Origin: CALARM01 sp964431735
Lineage (GTDB): Bacteria > Vulcanimicrobiota > SpSt-956 > JAKJGF01
DNA: 64,000 bases
Direction of reading: 5' to 3'
NCBI GenBank assembly: GCA_964431735.1
Contig: CAYSLJ010000007.1
Span: 13,883 to 77,882, forward strand
Each line of letters opens with the position of its first letter. Position 1 is the stretch's first letter. A model generated the notes under the pieces. It had not been told where the DNA came from and made no database searches. It saw only the letters and a program-made list of their open reading frames with translations. A program made the translations under genes and the position numbers. Positions 27,325 to 35,731 of this stretch are shown here, piece after piece.

Positions 27325-28215
27325 ATGGCAGAATATAACATGGAAGATATAATTATAGTTCCCCGTCCTGTTGAGGAAGCTCATATAGTTATCATACCTG
27401 TTCCTTACGAAGGAACTGTTTCCGGCGGTAAAGGGACATCCTGTGGCCCTTCTGCCGTTATAGATGCTATGAAACACCAGATTGAAGATTATGACAGATT
27501 TACCGATTCTGTCATATGTGATTACGTCACGATTGTTGAACATCCCCCTCTTTCTGTGGAAAAACTTTCACCTGAAGAAATGGTACCACAGATACGTAAG
27601 GCGACGGAAAAAATTCTTTCCATGGATAAATTTCCTCTTCTTATAGGGGGAGAGCATGCCATATCTATCGGTTCTATTGAGGCAGTGAAAAATAAATATG
27701 CCGATCTTACAGTATTTCAGATAGATGCTCATGGTGATCTCCGTGATGATGATAGTGATTATGTAAAAAACAATCCGACCGGATATGCCCACTGCTGTGT
27801 TATGAAAAGAGCCATAGACTGCGGCTGTAAAACAGTTCAGGTAGGGATAAGGGAACTGTACAGATGTGAAATTGATTATATAAGGAAAAATAATCTTACC
27901 GTATATCAATGTCCTGTAAATATTAATCCTGATGAGATAATCAGATCTGTGAAAACAGAACATGTGTATTTGACAATAGACGTAGACGGTTTTGATCCTT
28001 CTGTAATGCCTGAAACAGGAACACCTGTCGCAGGAGGACTTGACTGGTATTTTACTCTGTCACTTATTGAAAAACTTTTCAAAAGTAAAAATGTAGTGGC
28101 TCTTGATATTACAGAGGTTTCGCCATTCCTTCCAAATAATCTCACTGCAAAAAATGCCGCACAACTGGCCTATATTGCTGCAGGTTATAAATTTGCAAAT
28201 ATGAGAAACTCTTAA
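27325..28215 (+). CDS. speB: Agmatinase (ureohydrolase family)
   Basis: 296 aa from ATG 27325, with AAGGAGA at 27307-27313; an upstream TTG would make 313 aa but leaves the ribosome site inside the gene. Metal-ligand motifs of the arginase/agmatinase fold are complete: GGEHAIS (H111), DAHGDL (D134, H136, D138) and TIDVDGFDPS (D219, D221). It hydrolyses agmatine to putrescine and urea using two manganese ions, in the cytoplasm. Length and the absence of the arginase trimer tail favour agmatinase over arginase. Other speB-like ureohydrolases (guanidinobutyrase) remain possible. Confidence 0.88.
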   Translation: MAEYNMEDIIIVPRPVEEAHIVIIPVPYEGTVSGGKGTSCGPSAVIDAMKHQIEDYDRFTDSVICDYVTIVEHPPLSVEKLSPEEMVPQIRKATEKILSMDKFPLLIGGEHAISIGSIEAVKNKYADLTVFQIDAHGDLRDDDSDYVKNNPTGYAHCCVMKRAIDCGCKTVQVGIRELYRCEIDYIRKNNLTVYQCPVNINPDEIIRSVKTEHVYLTIDVDGFDPSVMPETGTPVAGGLDWYFTLSLIEKLFKSKNVVALDITEVSPFLPNNLTAKNAAQLAYIAAGYKFANMRNS

Positions 28216-28466
28216 ATAAAACCGATTATTTACAGAGTGATCCGAAGATTGAAAAATATGGATTGAAGACCTATATAGGCCAGCTGGTTAAAAGTTCCGG
28301 AATTTCCAGAGGTTCTCTCTGTGCTGTTTTTAAGACAGATTTCTCGCATTCTTCTCAAGATATGAAACTTCTGTGTATTTTAAGTTCTGCCATAGGAAAG
28401 GAAGAAGAAAGAAAAATAGCAGAAAATCTCTTTATTGAAAGTGAAATAAAATATTTTCATCTTTAA
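28215..28466 (+). pseudogene. Remnant of a GAF-domain signalling protein
   Basis: An open frame begins exactly at the agmatinase stop and reads DPKIEKYGLKTYIGQLVK, then GSLCAVFKTDFSHSSQDMK and SAIGKEEERK. This is the C-terminal half of a GAF domain of the type found in PAS/GAF sensor proteins (Y-L-TYIG-V...GSLC.V...D...S..D...L...ASAIG.EEER). No start codon, N-terminal half or output domain is present. The only TTG start (28263) would leave 67 residues of an incomplete fold. It is best read as a decayed 3' fragment. Confidence 0.65.
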
Positions 28467-28503
28467 ACGCAATCGTGTAAAACTATAGTTTATAAAAAAA
28501 TTA

Positions 28504-28532
28504 TTGATTTTTTTTACGACCTGTTTTATGAT
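28504..28532 (+). promoter_or_regulatory. Sigma-70-type promoter
   Basis: TTGATT (28504-28509), a 17-bp spacer and TATGAT (28527-28532), 36 bases before the ATG at 28568, which has an AGGAAGGGA ribosome site. Confidence 0.55.
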
Positions 28533-28567
28533 ATTACAGAAACGAATTTAGAAAGGAAGGGATTTAA

Positions 28568-29140
28568 ATGAAAAGATTTTTTGTTTTTCTCCTTGTAACT
28601 ATTCTCTATCTTTCAGTCACTTCTTTTGTTTTTGCAGGAGACAGAGGACTCAAACCCGGTCTTACTCTGGAAGAGTTTAAAGCCTACTGGGAACAGGCAG
28701 GCAAAACACCTGAAGGTTCTGTGAAATGTCTGATTATTGCAGCACTTGAAACGGTAAAAGAAGGTAATAAAGACGGTAAAAAGATGTGGGGTATGGTAAT
28801 TCATAAAGATGATGTAGACGGTAAAGGTGAAGTCGCAGACAGGCGTGCTATAGAACAGTGTTCCAGGCAGATAAAGGGTACTGATTTTAAAGGAGCCATA
28901 CTGACTTCCTACCTTGGAGGAACCCCGGAAAACGGTTATGTCTGTTCCTATGAAAATGACCTGGTTATGGTTGAAACACAGACAATAACAGATGAAGAAG
29001 TAAAAATCTTTATACAGAGCGGTGGTAAAGATATGGCCACACCTGTAAGACTCAGGAAAAATAAAGACGGATACTGGAAACTTGTAGAATATTCTTCTGT
29101 TTATACAGGTGTAAAACCGGTTGATAATAAAGATTTTTAG
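28568..29140 (+). CDS. Secreted protein of unknown function
   Basis: 190 aa. A clear signal peptide (1-23, core FFVFLLVTILYLSV, cut after VFA). The mature protein (GLKPGLTLEEFKAYWEQAGK, ending GYWKLVEYSSVYTGVKP) has a compact alpha/beta look and two cysteines (KCLII, VCSYE). I do not recognise it. It has its own promoter, a good ribosome site, and a hairpin repeat downstream that may end transcription. Confidence 0.78.
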   Translation: MKRFFVFLLVTILYLSVTSFVFAGDRGLKPGLTLEEFKAYWEQAGKTPEGSVKCLIIAALETVKEGNKDGKKMWGMVIHKDDVDGKGEVADRRAIEQCSRQIKGTDFKGAILTSYLGGTPENGYVCSYENDLVMVETQTITDEEVKIFIQSGGKDMATPVRLRKNKDGYWKLVEYSSVYTGVKPVDNKDF

Positions 29141-29172
29141 TCAGGACTTACGCGAAAAATAATGGGAAACCA

Positions 29173-29255
29173 GTCATTGCGAGCGAAGCGAAGCAATCCC
29201 ACTGGTATATCGGAAACTGTCGGGATTGCTTCGTCGCTTTGCTCCTCACAATGAC
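29173..29255. repeat. Palindromic GTCATTGCGAGCG repeat
   Basis: Left arm GTCATTGCGAGCGAAGCGAA..., right arm ...GCTTTGCTCCTCACAATGAC, about 83 bp, able to form a long hairpin. The same arm sequence is a well-known dispersed repeat in many unrelated bacterial genomes. Confidence 0.88.
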
Positions 29256-29280
29256 AAAATGCGTGATGTTTAAGATAAAT

Positions 29281-29313
29281 ATCGCATCACGTATTACGCA
29301 TTACGCATCACGA
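29281..29313. repeat. CGCATYA heptamer array
   Basis: About four units between the repeat above and the stop of the ABC ATPase gene; on the minus strand they read GTGATGC and GTAATGC, rich in stops. Confidence 0.8.
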
Positions 29314-29318
29314 CTTTA

Positions 29319-30131
29319 TTACCTGTATTCATTCTCCAGCATTTGAACCATATCTTCTGTAAGTGCTTCACTTTTACGAAGTTCGTCAAATTTATCGAGT
29401 AAATTTTTTACAGTAAGCTGTTTTTTATCTTTTTCTGTCAGTATATCTATAATCTGTCCTCTGTGCATCATAACAGTTATGTTCCCCAGTTCAAGGGCCT
29501 GTTGCATGCTGTGTGTTACCATCAGAACAGTGAGATTACCCCTTTCAATGAATTTCTTTGTAAGTGTTATTACCTGTGTTGCAGATTTGGGATCAAGTGC
29601 TGCAGTATGTTCATCTAAAAGGAGTACTTTCGGCTTTGTAATAACTGCCATTAACAGGGTAAGTGCCTGTCTCTGACCACCTGAAAGAGAGCCTATAAGG
29701 TTATTGAGCCTGTCTTCAAGTTTCATTTCAAGGTTTGTGACTTCTTCTCTGTAAGAGGTAATCCTGTCTTTATTAAGTCCAATTCTTAAATATCTCTGTT
29801 TACCTCTTAACCATGCCATATGGAGATTTTCAGCAATAGTCATATCAGGTGATGTCCCCTTAAATGGATCCTGAAAACATCTGGAAATAAATCTGGCTCT
29901 TCTGTAATCCGGTTCTGCCGTTACATTACACCCTGCAATTTCTATAGTTCCACTGTCAGGGAAGAAAGAACCGGCAATACCGTTCAGAAGTGTGGATTTT
30001 CCCGAACCGTTTGTTCCTATTACTGTTACAAAGTCCCCTTCTTTTATGTTCAGATTGATGTCTTTCAGGGCATAAACCTCATTTATGGTTCCTCTATTAA
30101 ATTTTTTATGCAGATTTTTAATGTGTATCAT
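29319..30131 (-). CDS. ABC transporter ATP-binding protein
   Basis: 270 aa. Walker A GTNGSGKST (39-47), Q-loop, signature SLSGGQRQA (~150), Walker B VLLLDEHTA with a D-loop, and a switch histidine in VTHSMQQA. It most resembles the ATPases of ABC systems that pair with COG4120 permeases and ABC_sub_bind proteins (TrpXYZ-like, aromatic or unknown amino-acid-type substrates). The permease-receptor fusion lies immediately upstream on the same strand, separated by a 164-base gap full of heptamers. Confidence 0.92.
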   Translation of the reverse strand: MIHIKNLHKKFNRGTINEVYALKDINLNIKEGDFVTVIGTNGSGKSTLLNGIAGSFFPDSGTIEIAGCNVTAEPDYRRARFISRCFQDPFKGTSPDMTIAENLHMAWLRGKQRYLRIGLNKDRITSYREEVTNLEMKLEDRLNNLIGSLSGGQRQALTLLMAVITKPKVLLLDEHTAALDPKSATQVITLTKKFIERGNLTVLMVTHSMQQALELGNITVMMHRGQIIDILTEKDKKQLTVKNLLDKFDELRKSEALTEDMVQMLENEYR

Positions 30132-30162
30132 TTATGGTTCCTGTATTATAGTCAGTTATATC

Positions 30163-30290
<128 letters not shown>

Positions 30291-30295
30291 TTTTT

Positions 30296-33130
30296 TTACT
30301 TCAAAACCTTCGCTGCCTTTGTTAAAACCTCTTCAGGTATTTCAATACCAAGCTTCTTTGCCAGTTTTAGATTTATATAAATCTTTTCAGGCACATAATT
30401 TTCTACCGGTATATCTTTGGGGTTTTCTCCTTTTATAATTCTTTCCGCCATTTTTGCAGTTTCCTCTCCTACCTGATAATAATCTGCTCCTGCTGTAAGA
30501 AATGCACCGCCTTCAACATCGGAGAAGGTATTTGTAAAATAGGGTATCTTTTTCTCAGACAGTATCTGAGCTATTGTTTTCATACTTAAACTGACAGTAT
30601 TATCACCTGAAGTAATAAAAAGGTCTATATGTTTGTTCAACAGTGAATTAAGAGCGTCCATTATCTCTGCTGTTCCCGATACATTTACTTCAAGCAATTG
30701 AAAATTATATTTTTTTGCTGCCATTCTTGCTTTTTCCGTACATACCTGTGAACATGCTTCGGAAGGATTCCATATAATTCCTACTTTTCTGGCTCCGGGA
30801 AATATTTCTCTCATTAATTCAAAGGTTTTTTCTACAGGCTGACATGTGGCAATACCTGTTACATTGCTTTGATGTTCATGCTGTGTTTTTGCCACTCCCA
30901 TACGATAGGGGTCTGTAACTGCACCGAATACATGGGGTATTACTTTATTTACCTGTGCCATTGATTGAAGTGCAGGAGTTGACACGGTAATTATATAATC
31001 ATATTTTTCCTGGACGATTTCCTGGGCTATTGCCTGGCCTGTAGAAAAATCATTCTGTGCAGTTTTTTCATAGATTTTAATGTTAAATTCCTCAAGAAGT
31101 CCGCTTTTTTTCAGTCTATCCGTAACACCACGGGCTGTTTCCATTAGAAGGTCATTGTCATTGAAGCGAAAGAGAGCAAGTTTTTTTTCTATCTCTCCCT
31201 GTTTAGGAATGTCTTTCCTGATTAAAGTGCCATCTTCCTTTATTATGATTGTAGCCTGTGATAATAGTTTTTCCGGTATATTTATATTCAGCTTTTTTAC
31301 AGCAGCCATATTTATGCCAAGTTCAATTTTTTTATAAGTTTCAAAGGGGATTTCCTGCGGTTTTTCCCCTTTTAAAATTCTGTCAACTAGACGGGCTCCC
31401 TGTATGCCGCTCAGGGCATAATCATATCCATAGGCGAAGACTGCTCCGTCTTTAAGTCTGTCTATATCATTTATGAGAATGGGAATATTTTTTGCATTTC
31501 CTGCCTTTACAATTGAGTCAAAGGCTGAAAAAACAATATTATCGGGAGGGAGAACAAACATGTCTATATTTTTCCCTGTAAGAGATGTGGCAGCCTGATA
31601 TACTTCAGAAGAACCGTTAATGGTTACTCCTTCGAAGGTAATATCACTGTCTTTCTTCACTTCCTTTTCCAGATTTCCCACATTGAATACTGCATTTACC
31701 TGTGACGGATCCCACATTGTACCTATCTTTATTTTTCCCGGGTACATAGTTTTTACAAGAGCAACGGTATGTTCCATAGGTATCCATCCGTAAACGCCTG
31801 TGACATTTGGTAGATGGTCTTTATCACTTGAGCCGGCTCCCAGTATGAAGGGATTTGCCACTGTGGCAAAGACGACAGGTATAGTTTTTGTTTTATTGAT
31901 TGCCGCCTGTGTGGTACCGCTTGATATGGAAACAATTACATCATATCCGTTCATTATGTATTTATCAATAATAGTATTAACTGTAGGCATATCACCCTGG
32001 GCATTCTGAAGATCTATTGTGCAGTTTTTTTCGTCAATATAGCCGATTCTTTTCATTTCTTCAGAGAAAGCATCTCTTGTTACGTTTAGAAGGCCGTTAT
32101 CATTTAACTGTAATACTCCGATTTTATAAAATTTTTCCGATTTCCCAGATAAAAGAGATCTGAAATTTTTATTTGAAATAAAGAATATTCCCAGTGCCAG
32201 AATTATTCCTGCAGGAATGAGGATTCTGCTGTATTTTTTTAAGGATTCTACTGATTTTATCTTTTTTCCATGTACAGGCATAACTTTTGTTACATAGAGT
32301 GTTATAAGGACAAAGAGGGATGTGAATAATTTCAGATCTACAGGGTTCATACCTCCGTACAGGGCAAAGGCAATCATAAATCTGTAGACTACAGAACCGA
32401 TTATTGCACTTAATATGGTTATATAAATTGAAGAACCTTTTAAAAGTGACTCACCTATAATAACAGAAGCAAGTCCTATCATAAGTGTTCCTATGCCCAT
32501 GCCGATATCGGCAAATCCCTGGTACTGTGCTACAAGTCCACCGGAAATGCCGACCAGTCCGTTTGCCAGGGTAAGGCCGAGTATATTAATGAGATCCGTA
32601 TTTACACTGTTTGCAGAGGCCATTACTGGATTATTTCCCGTCACTCTGATTGTTATGCCGAGATCTGTTTTGAAAAACAGGGACATAAGGAACCAGAATA
32701 GTGCCATGACAATCAGAAGAAATATAGAAATCCATATTTCTTTCTCTATGCCAGGATTGAATGAATTAAACCATGTTATAAAAGTAGGCAGTTCAAGGAG
32801 AGGTATGTTTGATTTTCCCATTATACGGAGATTTATGGAATAAAGGCCGATCATTACCAGGATCCCTGCAAGGAGTCCATTGATTTTCATTTTTGTATAA
32901 ATAAGGCCTGTGCACAGACCTGCTGCTCCCCCTGCCAGAAATCCTGCAAAAATGGCAGTGAAGGGATTTACGCCGGACGTAATCATAACTGCCGTAACGG
33001 CAGCACCTGCCGTAAAACTGCCGTCTATGGTAATATCAGAAAAGTTCAAGATACGGAAGGTAATAAGAGTGCCTGCAGCCATGAAAGCATAAAGTAAACC
33101 CAGATTTAATGCACCGAGCCATAGTTCCAT
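30296..33130 (-). CDS. ABC permease fused to two ABC_sub_bind receptor domains
   Basis: 944 aa, unusually long. Residues 1-290 are a multi-spanning COG4120-type permease (GLLYAFMAAGTLITFRIL, TIDGSFTAGAA, ANGLVGISGGLVAQYQGFAD). A further membrane segment (~300-320, LIPAGIILALGIFFIS) leads outside to two homologous ABC_sub_bind domains (~330-625 and ~645-944), recognisable by NVTGVYGWIPMEHTVALVK versus NVTGIATCQPVEKTFELMR and PGKIKIGTMWDPSQ versus PGARKVGIIWNPSEA. Normally the receptor is a separate lipoprotein. A homodimer would display four receptors, as in fused glutamine-type systems. It is 14 bases from the STAS gene upstream. Confidence 0.9.
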   Translation of the reverse strand: MELWLGALNLGLLYAFMAAGTLITFRILNFSDITIDGSFTAGAAVTAVMITSGVNPFTAIFAGFLAGGAAGLCTGLIYTKMKINGLLAGILVMIGLYSINLRIMGKSNIPLLELPTFITWFNSFNPGIEKEIWISIFLLIVMALFWFLMSLFFKTDLGITIRVTGNNPVMASANSVNTDLINILGLTLANGLVGISGGLVAQYQGFADIGMGIGTLMIGLASVIIGESLLKGSSIYITILSAIIGSVVYRFMIAFALYGGMNPVDLKLFTSLFVLITLYVTKVMPVHGKKIKSVESLKKYSRILIPAGIILALGIFFISNKNFRSLLSGKSEKFYKIGVLQLNDNGLLNVTRDAFSEEMKRIGYIDEKNCTIDLQNAQGDMPTVNTIIDKYIMNGYDVIVSISSGTTQAAINKTKTIPVVFATVANPFILGAGSSDKDHLPNVTGVYGWIPMEHTVALVKTMYPGKIKIGTMWDPSQVNAVFNVGNLEKEVKKDSDITFEGVTINGSSEVYQAATSLTGKNIDMFVLPPDNIVFSAFDSIVKAGNAKNIPILINDIDRLKDGAVFAYGYDYALSGIQGARLVDRILKGEKPQEIPFETYKKIELGINMAAVKKLNINIPEKLLSQATIIIKEDGTLIRKDIPKQGEIEKKLALFRFNDNDLLMETARGVTDRLKKSGLLEEFNIKIYEKTAQNDFSTGQAIAQEIVQEKYDYIITVSTPALQSMAQVNKVIPHVFGAVTDPYRMGVAKTQHEHQSNVTGIATCQPVEKTFELMREIFPGARKVGIIWNPSEACSQVCTEKARMAAKKYNFQLLEVNVSGTAEIMDALNSLLNKHIDLFITSGDNTVSLSMKTIAQILSEKKIPYFTNTFSDVEGGAFLTAGADYYQVGEETAKMAERIIKGENPKDIPVENYVPEKIYINLKLAKKLGIEIPEEVLTKAAKVLK

Positions 33131-33144
33131 AATTCCTGCGACAT

Positions 33145-34359
33145 CTATCCTTTCAGTTCTATAATACCTGCCACGCCATGACTGAACATACTTTTACCGA
33201 GCAGATGTTTTACTCCTGAAGGTTCAAGTTCTTCAGTAATTCTTTTCAATTCTTCTTCGAATTCATCTGCTTCTCTTTTAAAGAGTGACTGTTCGAATAT
33301 GGCTCCGTGGATATGGAAATTATTATCTTTCGGCACAAGATTCCTGATGGTTTCTTTCTCTCCAGATTTATCTTTTACTGCTATTCCGCATGCCACTACG
33401 ATTTTGTCTATATCTTCAGGTTCTATGGAAAAATTTATCCATGACGAAAAATTGGAACTGTGAAAAATACTGTTTCCGTTGTCAGGTTTGTTCTTCAGAA
33501 GAGGAACCTGTTTTAAATTCATTCCGCTCAGTCCCTTGCTTTCCGCAAAAAAAACTATGCCTATGACAGGTTGCCCGGATATGGTCAGGAATGAGTCTAT
33601 CAATCTGTATAGATCTATAAAGCCGTCGGTACCGTAAAATGACAGGATATATTTCCATGGTCCGTTAAATCCGAATCCATGGAAGAAATTATATTTAATT
33701 GATTCCTGCTGATTTTTATAGAGCATAAAATCCACACATGGTCTTTTTACTGCAGGATATACAAAGAGATTGCTGTTTATGACAACTGTTTCACCGAAAT
33801 AATCCCTGTAATCCCTGTAATGTTCTCCGAGAGCGGCAAGACCTGTGCCGAATCTTATATCTTCAGGTTTTACATACAGAACATGTTCCTGTCCGTATAA
33901 GGACGCAGGAACATGTTCCTGTGAGCCTATAGAAAACAATGTGCCTTCCTTTTCCTGATATGATTTTATATTCAGTGAAATTCCGTTCGTTTCTTTTACT
34001 GTAATCGTTGAATTACTTGCTGATATGGCAGAAGTTTTAATATCTTCTTTTGTTGAAATAACAGAGAAGAGTTTATCGAAACCTGTAGATTTAAATATAT
34101 TGGCTACATAATCGGTCATTTTACAGAGAATTATTTCACCGTCTACTTTTTTTAACTGTTTTTGAAATAAGAGGAATATCCTGAGTCCGGCACTGCTTAT
34201 ATAATTTACGTCTTCAAGATTTACTGCTATTATTCTTTCTCCGGAAAGAGTCATGTCTTTAAATAATTTTTCCAGATCTTTTGAAGTATTACTGTCTATT
34301 CTGCCTTTTATATTAATCCATTTAAGGTTATTTTCTTCTGTAATGTTATATTCAAACAT
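33145..34359 (-). CDS. STAS-domain protein with a large uncharacterised C-terminal domain
   Basis: 404 aa. Residues 1-105 are a STAS (anti-sigma-factor antagonist-like) domain; VNLEDVNYISSAGLRIFLLF carries the serine pair that partner-switching kinases phosphorylate. Residues 120-404 are an alpha/beta domain that I do not recognise (NFFHGFGFNGPWKYILSFYG, then a C-terminal SMFSHGVAGIIELKG). It is in an operon with the ABC permease-receptor fusion, so it may regulate or sense that transporter (inference). STAS modules also sit on transporters, but there as C-terminal tails. A stop-free heptamer piece precedes the start. Confidence 0.78.
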   Translation of the reverse strand: MFEYNITEENNLKWINIKGRIDSNTSKDLEKLFKDMTLSGERIIAVNLEDVNYISSAGLRIFLLFQKQLKKVDGEIILCKMTDYVANIFKSTGFDKLFSVISTKEDIKTSAISASNSTITVKETNGISLNIKSYQEKEGTLFSIGSQEHVPASLYGQEHVLYVKPEDIRFGTGLAALGEHYRDYRDYFGETVVINSNLFVYPAVKRPCVDFMLYKNQQESIKYNFFHGFGFNGPWKYILSFYGTDGFIDLYRLIDSFLTISGQPVIGIVFFAESKGLSGMNLKQVPLLKNKPDNGNSIFHSSNFSSWINFSIEPEDIDKIVVACGIAVKDKSGEKETIRNLVPKDNNFHIHGAIFEQSLFKREADEFEEELKRITEELEPSGVKHLLGKSMFSHGVAGIIELKG

Positions 34360-34453
34360 AGTTTACCTCTGATAAATCGTGACGCATGAAGCGAGGATTG
34401 TTTCTGATGAGCTATTCGTTATGTATATGAAATTTCCTTTTTGTCTCCATAAG

Positions 34454-34535
34454 TTTATATGAGAAGCGTAACGCGTTACGGGAGGAACAAATTCTCATTT
34501 TTTGTTGTGACCGGAGCGGTCATGGCTGTTAGTGA
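34454..34535. repeat. Family B repeat
   Basis: TTTATATGAGAAGCGTAACG at one end, then GGGAGGAACAAA, then the palindrome TGACCGGAGCGGTCA and GGCTGTTAGTGAAAAATG. Related to 4374-4460 (reversed) and 35653-35731. Confidence 0.75.
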
Positions 34536-34545
34536 AAAATGAATT

Positions 34546-35031
34546 TTATATGTCCACTGAAATAAAAAATAATACAGTTAAAATTATAAAAATGGTTGAT
34601 GTGATATATCCCGTATATGTCAGCAATCTAAATCTTTTCGGTATATACATGATATAAATTTTGATTTCAAAATTATTTTCTCCCTGATGTATATAAGGTT
34701 CCAGATCAAGAGCAAAACCTTTTTCATGATCCGAAAGAGATCTTATATCAATATTATCAAAAGATACCCTGCGACCGTTTACTGTGATATATTCCACGCC
34801 GTTATCGGGAATAATTCTTATTGTTTTCTGGCTTATTTTTCCGGAGTGGATTTTACCTGCAATAACATATTCTGCCGGCCCTTTCGGATAGTCAAAGAAA
34901 GGAAGGCTGAGCTTTTCGATATTTACGTCTTTCTTTTCCAGATCCGTAATACGGAGTGACGTATAATTATTTAATAAAATAAAGAGTATTAATAAAAAAA
35001 TTAATACAGCATATTTAATATAACTTGACAT
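34546..35031 (-). CDS. Small membrane protein, paralogue of the next gene
   Basis: 161 aa. N-terminal membrane segment (YAVLIFLLILFILLNNY, ~6-24), an extracytoplasmic beta-rich domain (~45-135, including EYVIAGKIHSGKISQKTIRI), and a C-terminal membrane segment (~140-160). The SLPFFDYPKGP...VNGRRVSFDNI pattern repeats in the neighbour at 35033. I recognise no family. Two bases separate it from the upstream stop, so translation is probably coupled. Confidence 0.72.
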   Translation of the reverse strand: MSSYIKYAVLIFLLILFILLNNYTSLRITDLEKKDVNIEKLSLPFFDYPKGPAEYVIAGKIHSGKISQKTIRIIPDNGVEYITVNGRRVSFDNIDIRSLSDHEKGFALDLEPYIHQGENNFEIKIYIMYIPKRFRLLTYTGYITSTIFIILTVLFFISVDI

Positions 35032-35032
35032 A

Positions 35033-35611
35033 TCAATACATCTGTTTCCAGAAAGGAAATAATGATCGTCTTATAAATCTGAAATAGTTAAAGAAATAAT
35101 AAAGTAAAATACTCAGAAGGATAAGCATTATAATATGAATTGAAATATACAGTTTATCTCTCGAAGAATTACTTATATCAAGAGCGACAGTTCCTCCGTC
35201 ATCTAGCAGTTTCAGCTCAAACCTGTTTTCTCCTGCATGGATATAAGAGCCTATATCTATATCAAAACCGTTTATATAGCCTGAAAAAGATTTTGTAATC
35301 ATTTTATCAAGAGAAACAGGGGTATTGTTTATCTTTATATATTCTATCCTGTCATCTGCCACAATGTTTATCACTCTCTGAGAAAGGTGGGAAGAGTAAA
35401 TTTTACCTGTGAATATATATACCCTGTTCCGGGTTGAATCTTCTCTGAAAGGAAAGACAATGTCCCTGATTTCTTCTTTCTCATCTTTTACTTTTATACC
35501 GGTGAAGCTGAGAATGGTATAGTTATTCAGCAGGATAGAGATTATAAGCAGAGAAATAAGTATCGCATATTTTCTGTGTTCTTTAATGAAATTTACTATT
35601 TTTTCTTCCAT
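35033..35611 (-). CDS. Small membrane protein, paralogue of the previous gene
   Basis: 192 aa with the same layout: short basic N-terminus, membrane segment (YAILISLLIISILLNNY), beta-rich outer domain (VYIFTGKIYSSHLSQRVINI, KINNTPVSLDKM, then GENRFELKLLDDGG) and a C-terminal membrane segment (IHIIMLILLSILLYYFF). Tandem duplication with 34546-35031 is evident. It lies just downstream of a radical SAM gene; a role as a membrane partner or exporter accessory is only a guess. Confidence 0.72.
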   Translation of the reverse strand: MEEKIVNFIKEHRKYAILISLLIISILLNNYTILSFTGIKVKDEKEEIRDIVFPFREDSTRNRVYIFTGKIYSSHLSQRVINIVADDRIEYIKINNTPVSLDKMITKSFSGYINGFDIDIGSYIHAGENRFELKLLDDGGTVALDISNSSRDKLYISIHIIMLILLSILLYYFFNYFRFIRRSLFPFWKQMY

Positions 35612-35652
35612 ATATATTATAATACGACATTATCTCTTTTCTTTCCTTCATA

Positions 35653-35731
35653 TTTATATGAGAATCGTAACGCGTTACGGGAGAAACAAACTCTCATACT
35701 TCGTTTTAGTGACCGAACCGGTCACTAAAAC
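35653..35731. repeat. Family B repeat overlapping a gene 3' end
   Basis: TTTATATGAGAATCGTAACG, GGGAGAAACAAACTCTCAT, then the palindrome GTGACCGAACCGGTCAC. The last six codons and the stop of the radical SAM gene at 35706 lie inside it. Confidence 0.78.

Noticed and set aside
32493..32843. 116-codon + strand frame within the permease fusion
   Set aside because: Shadow of the permease; no start signal.
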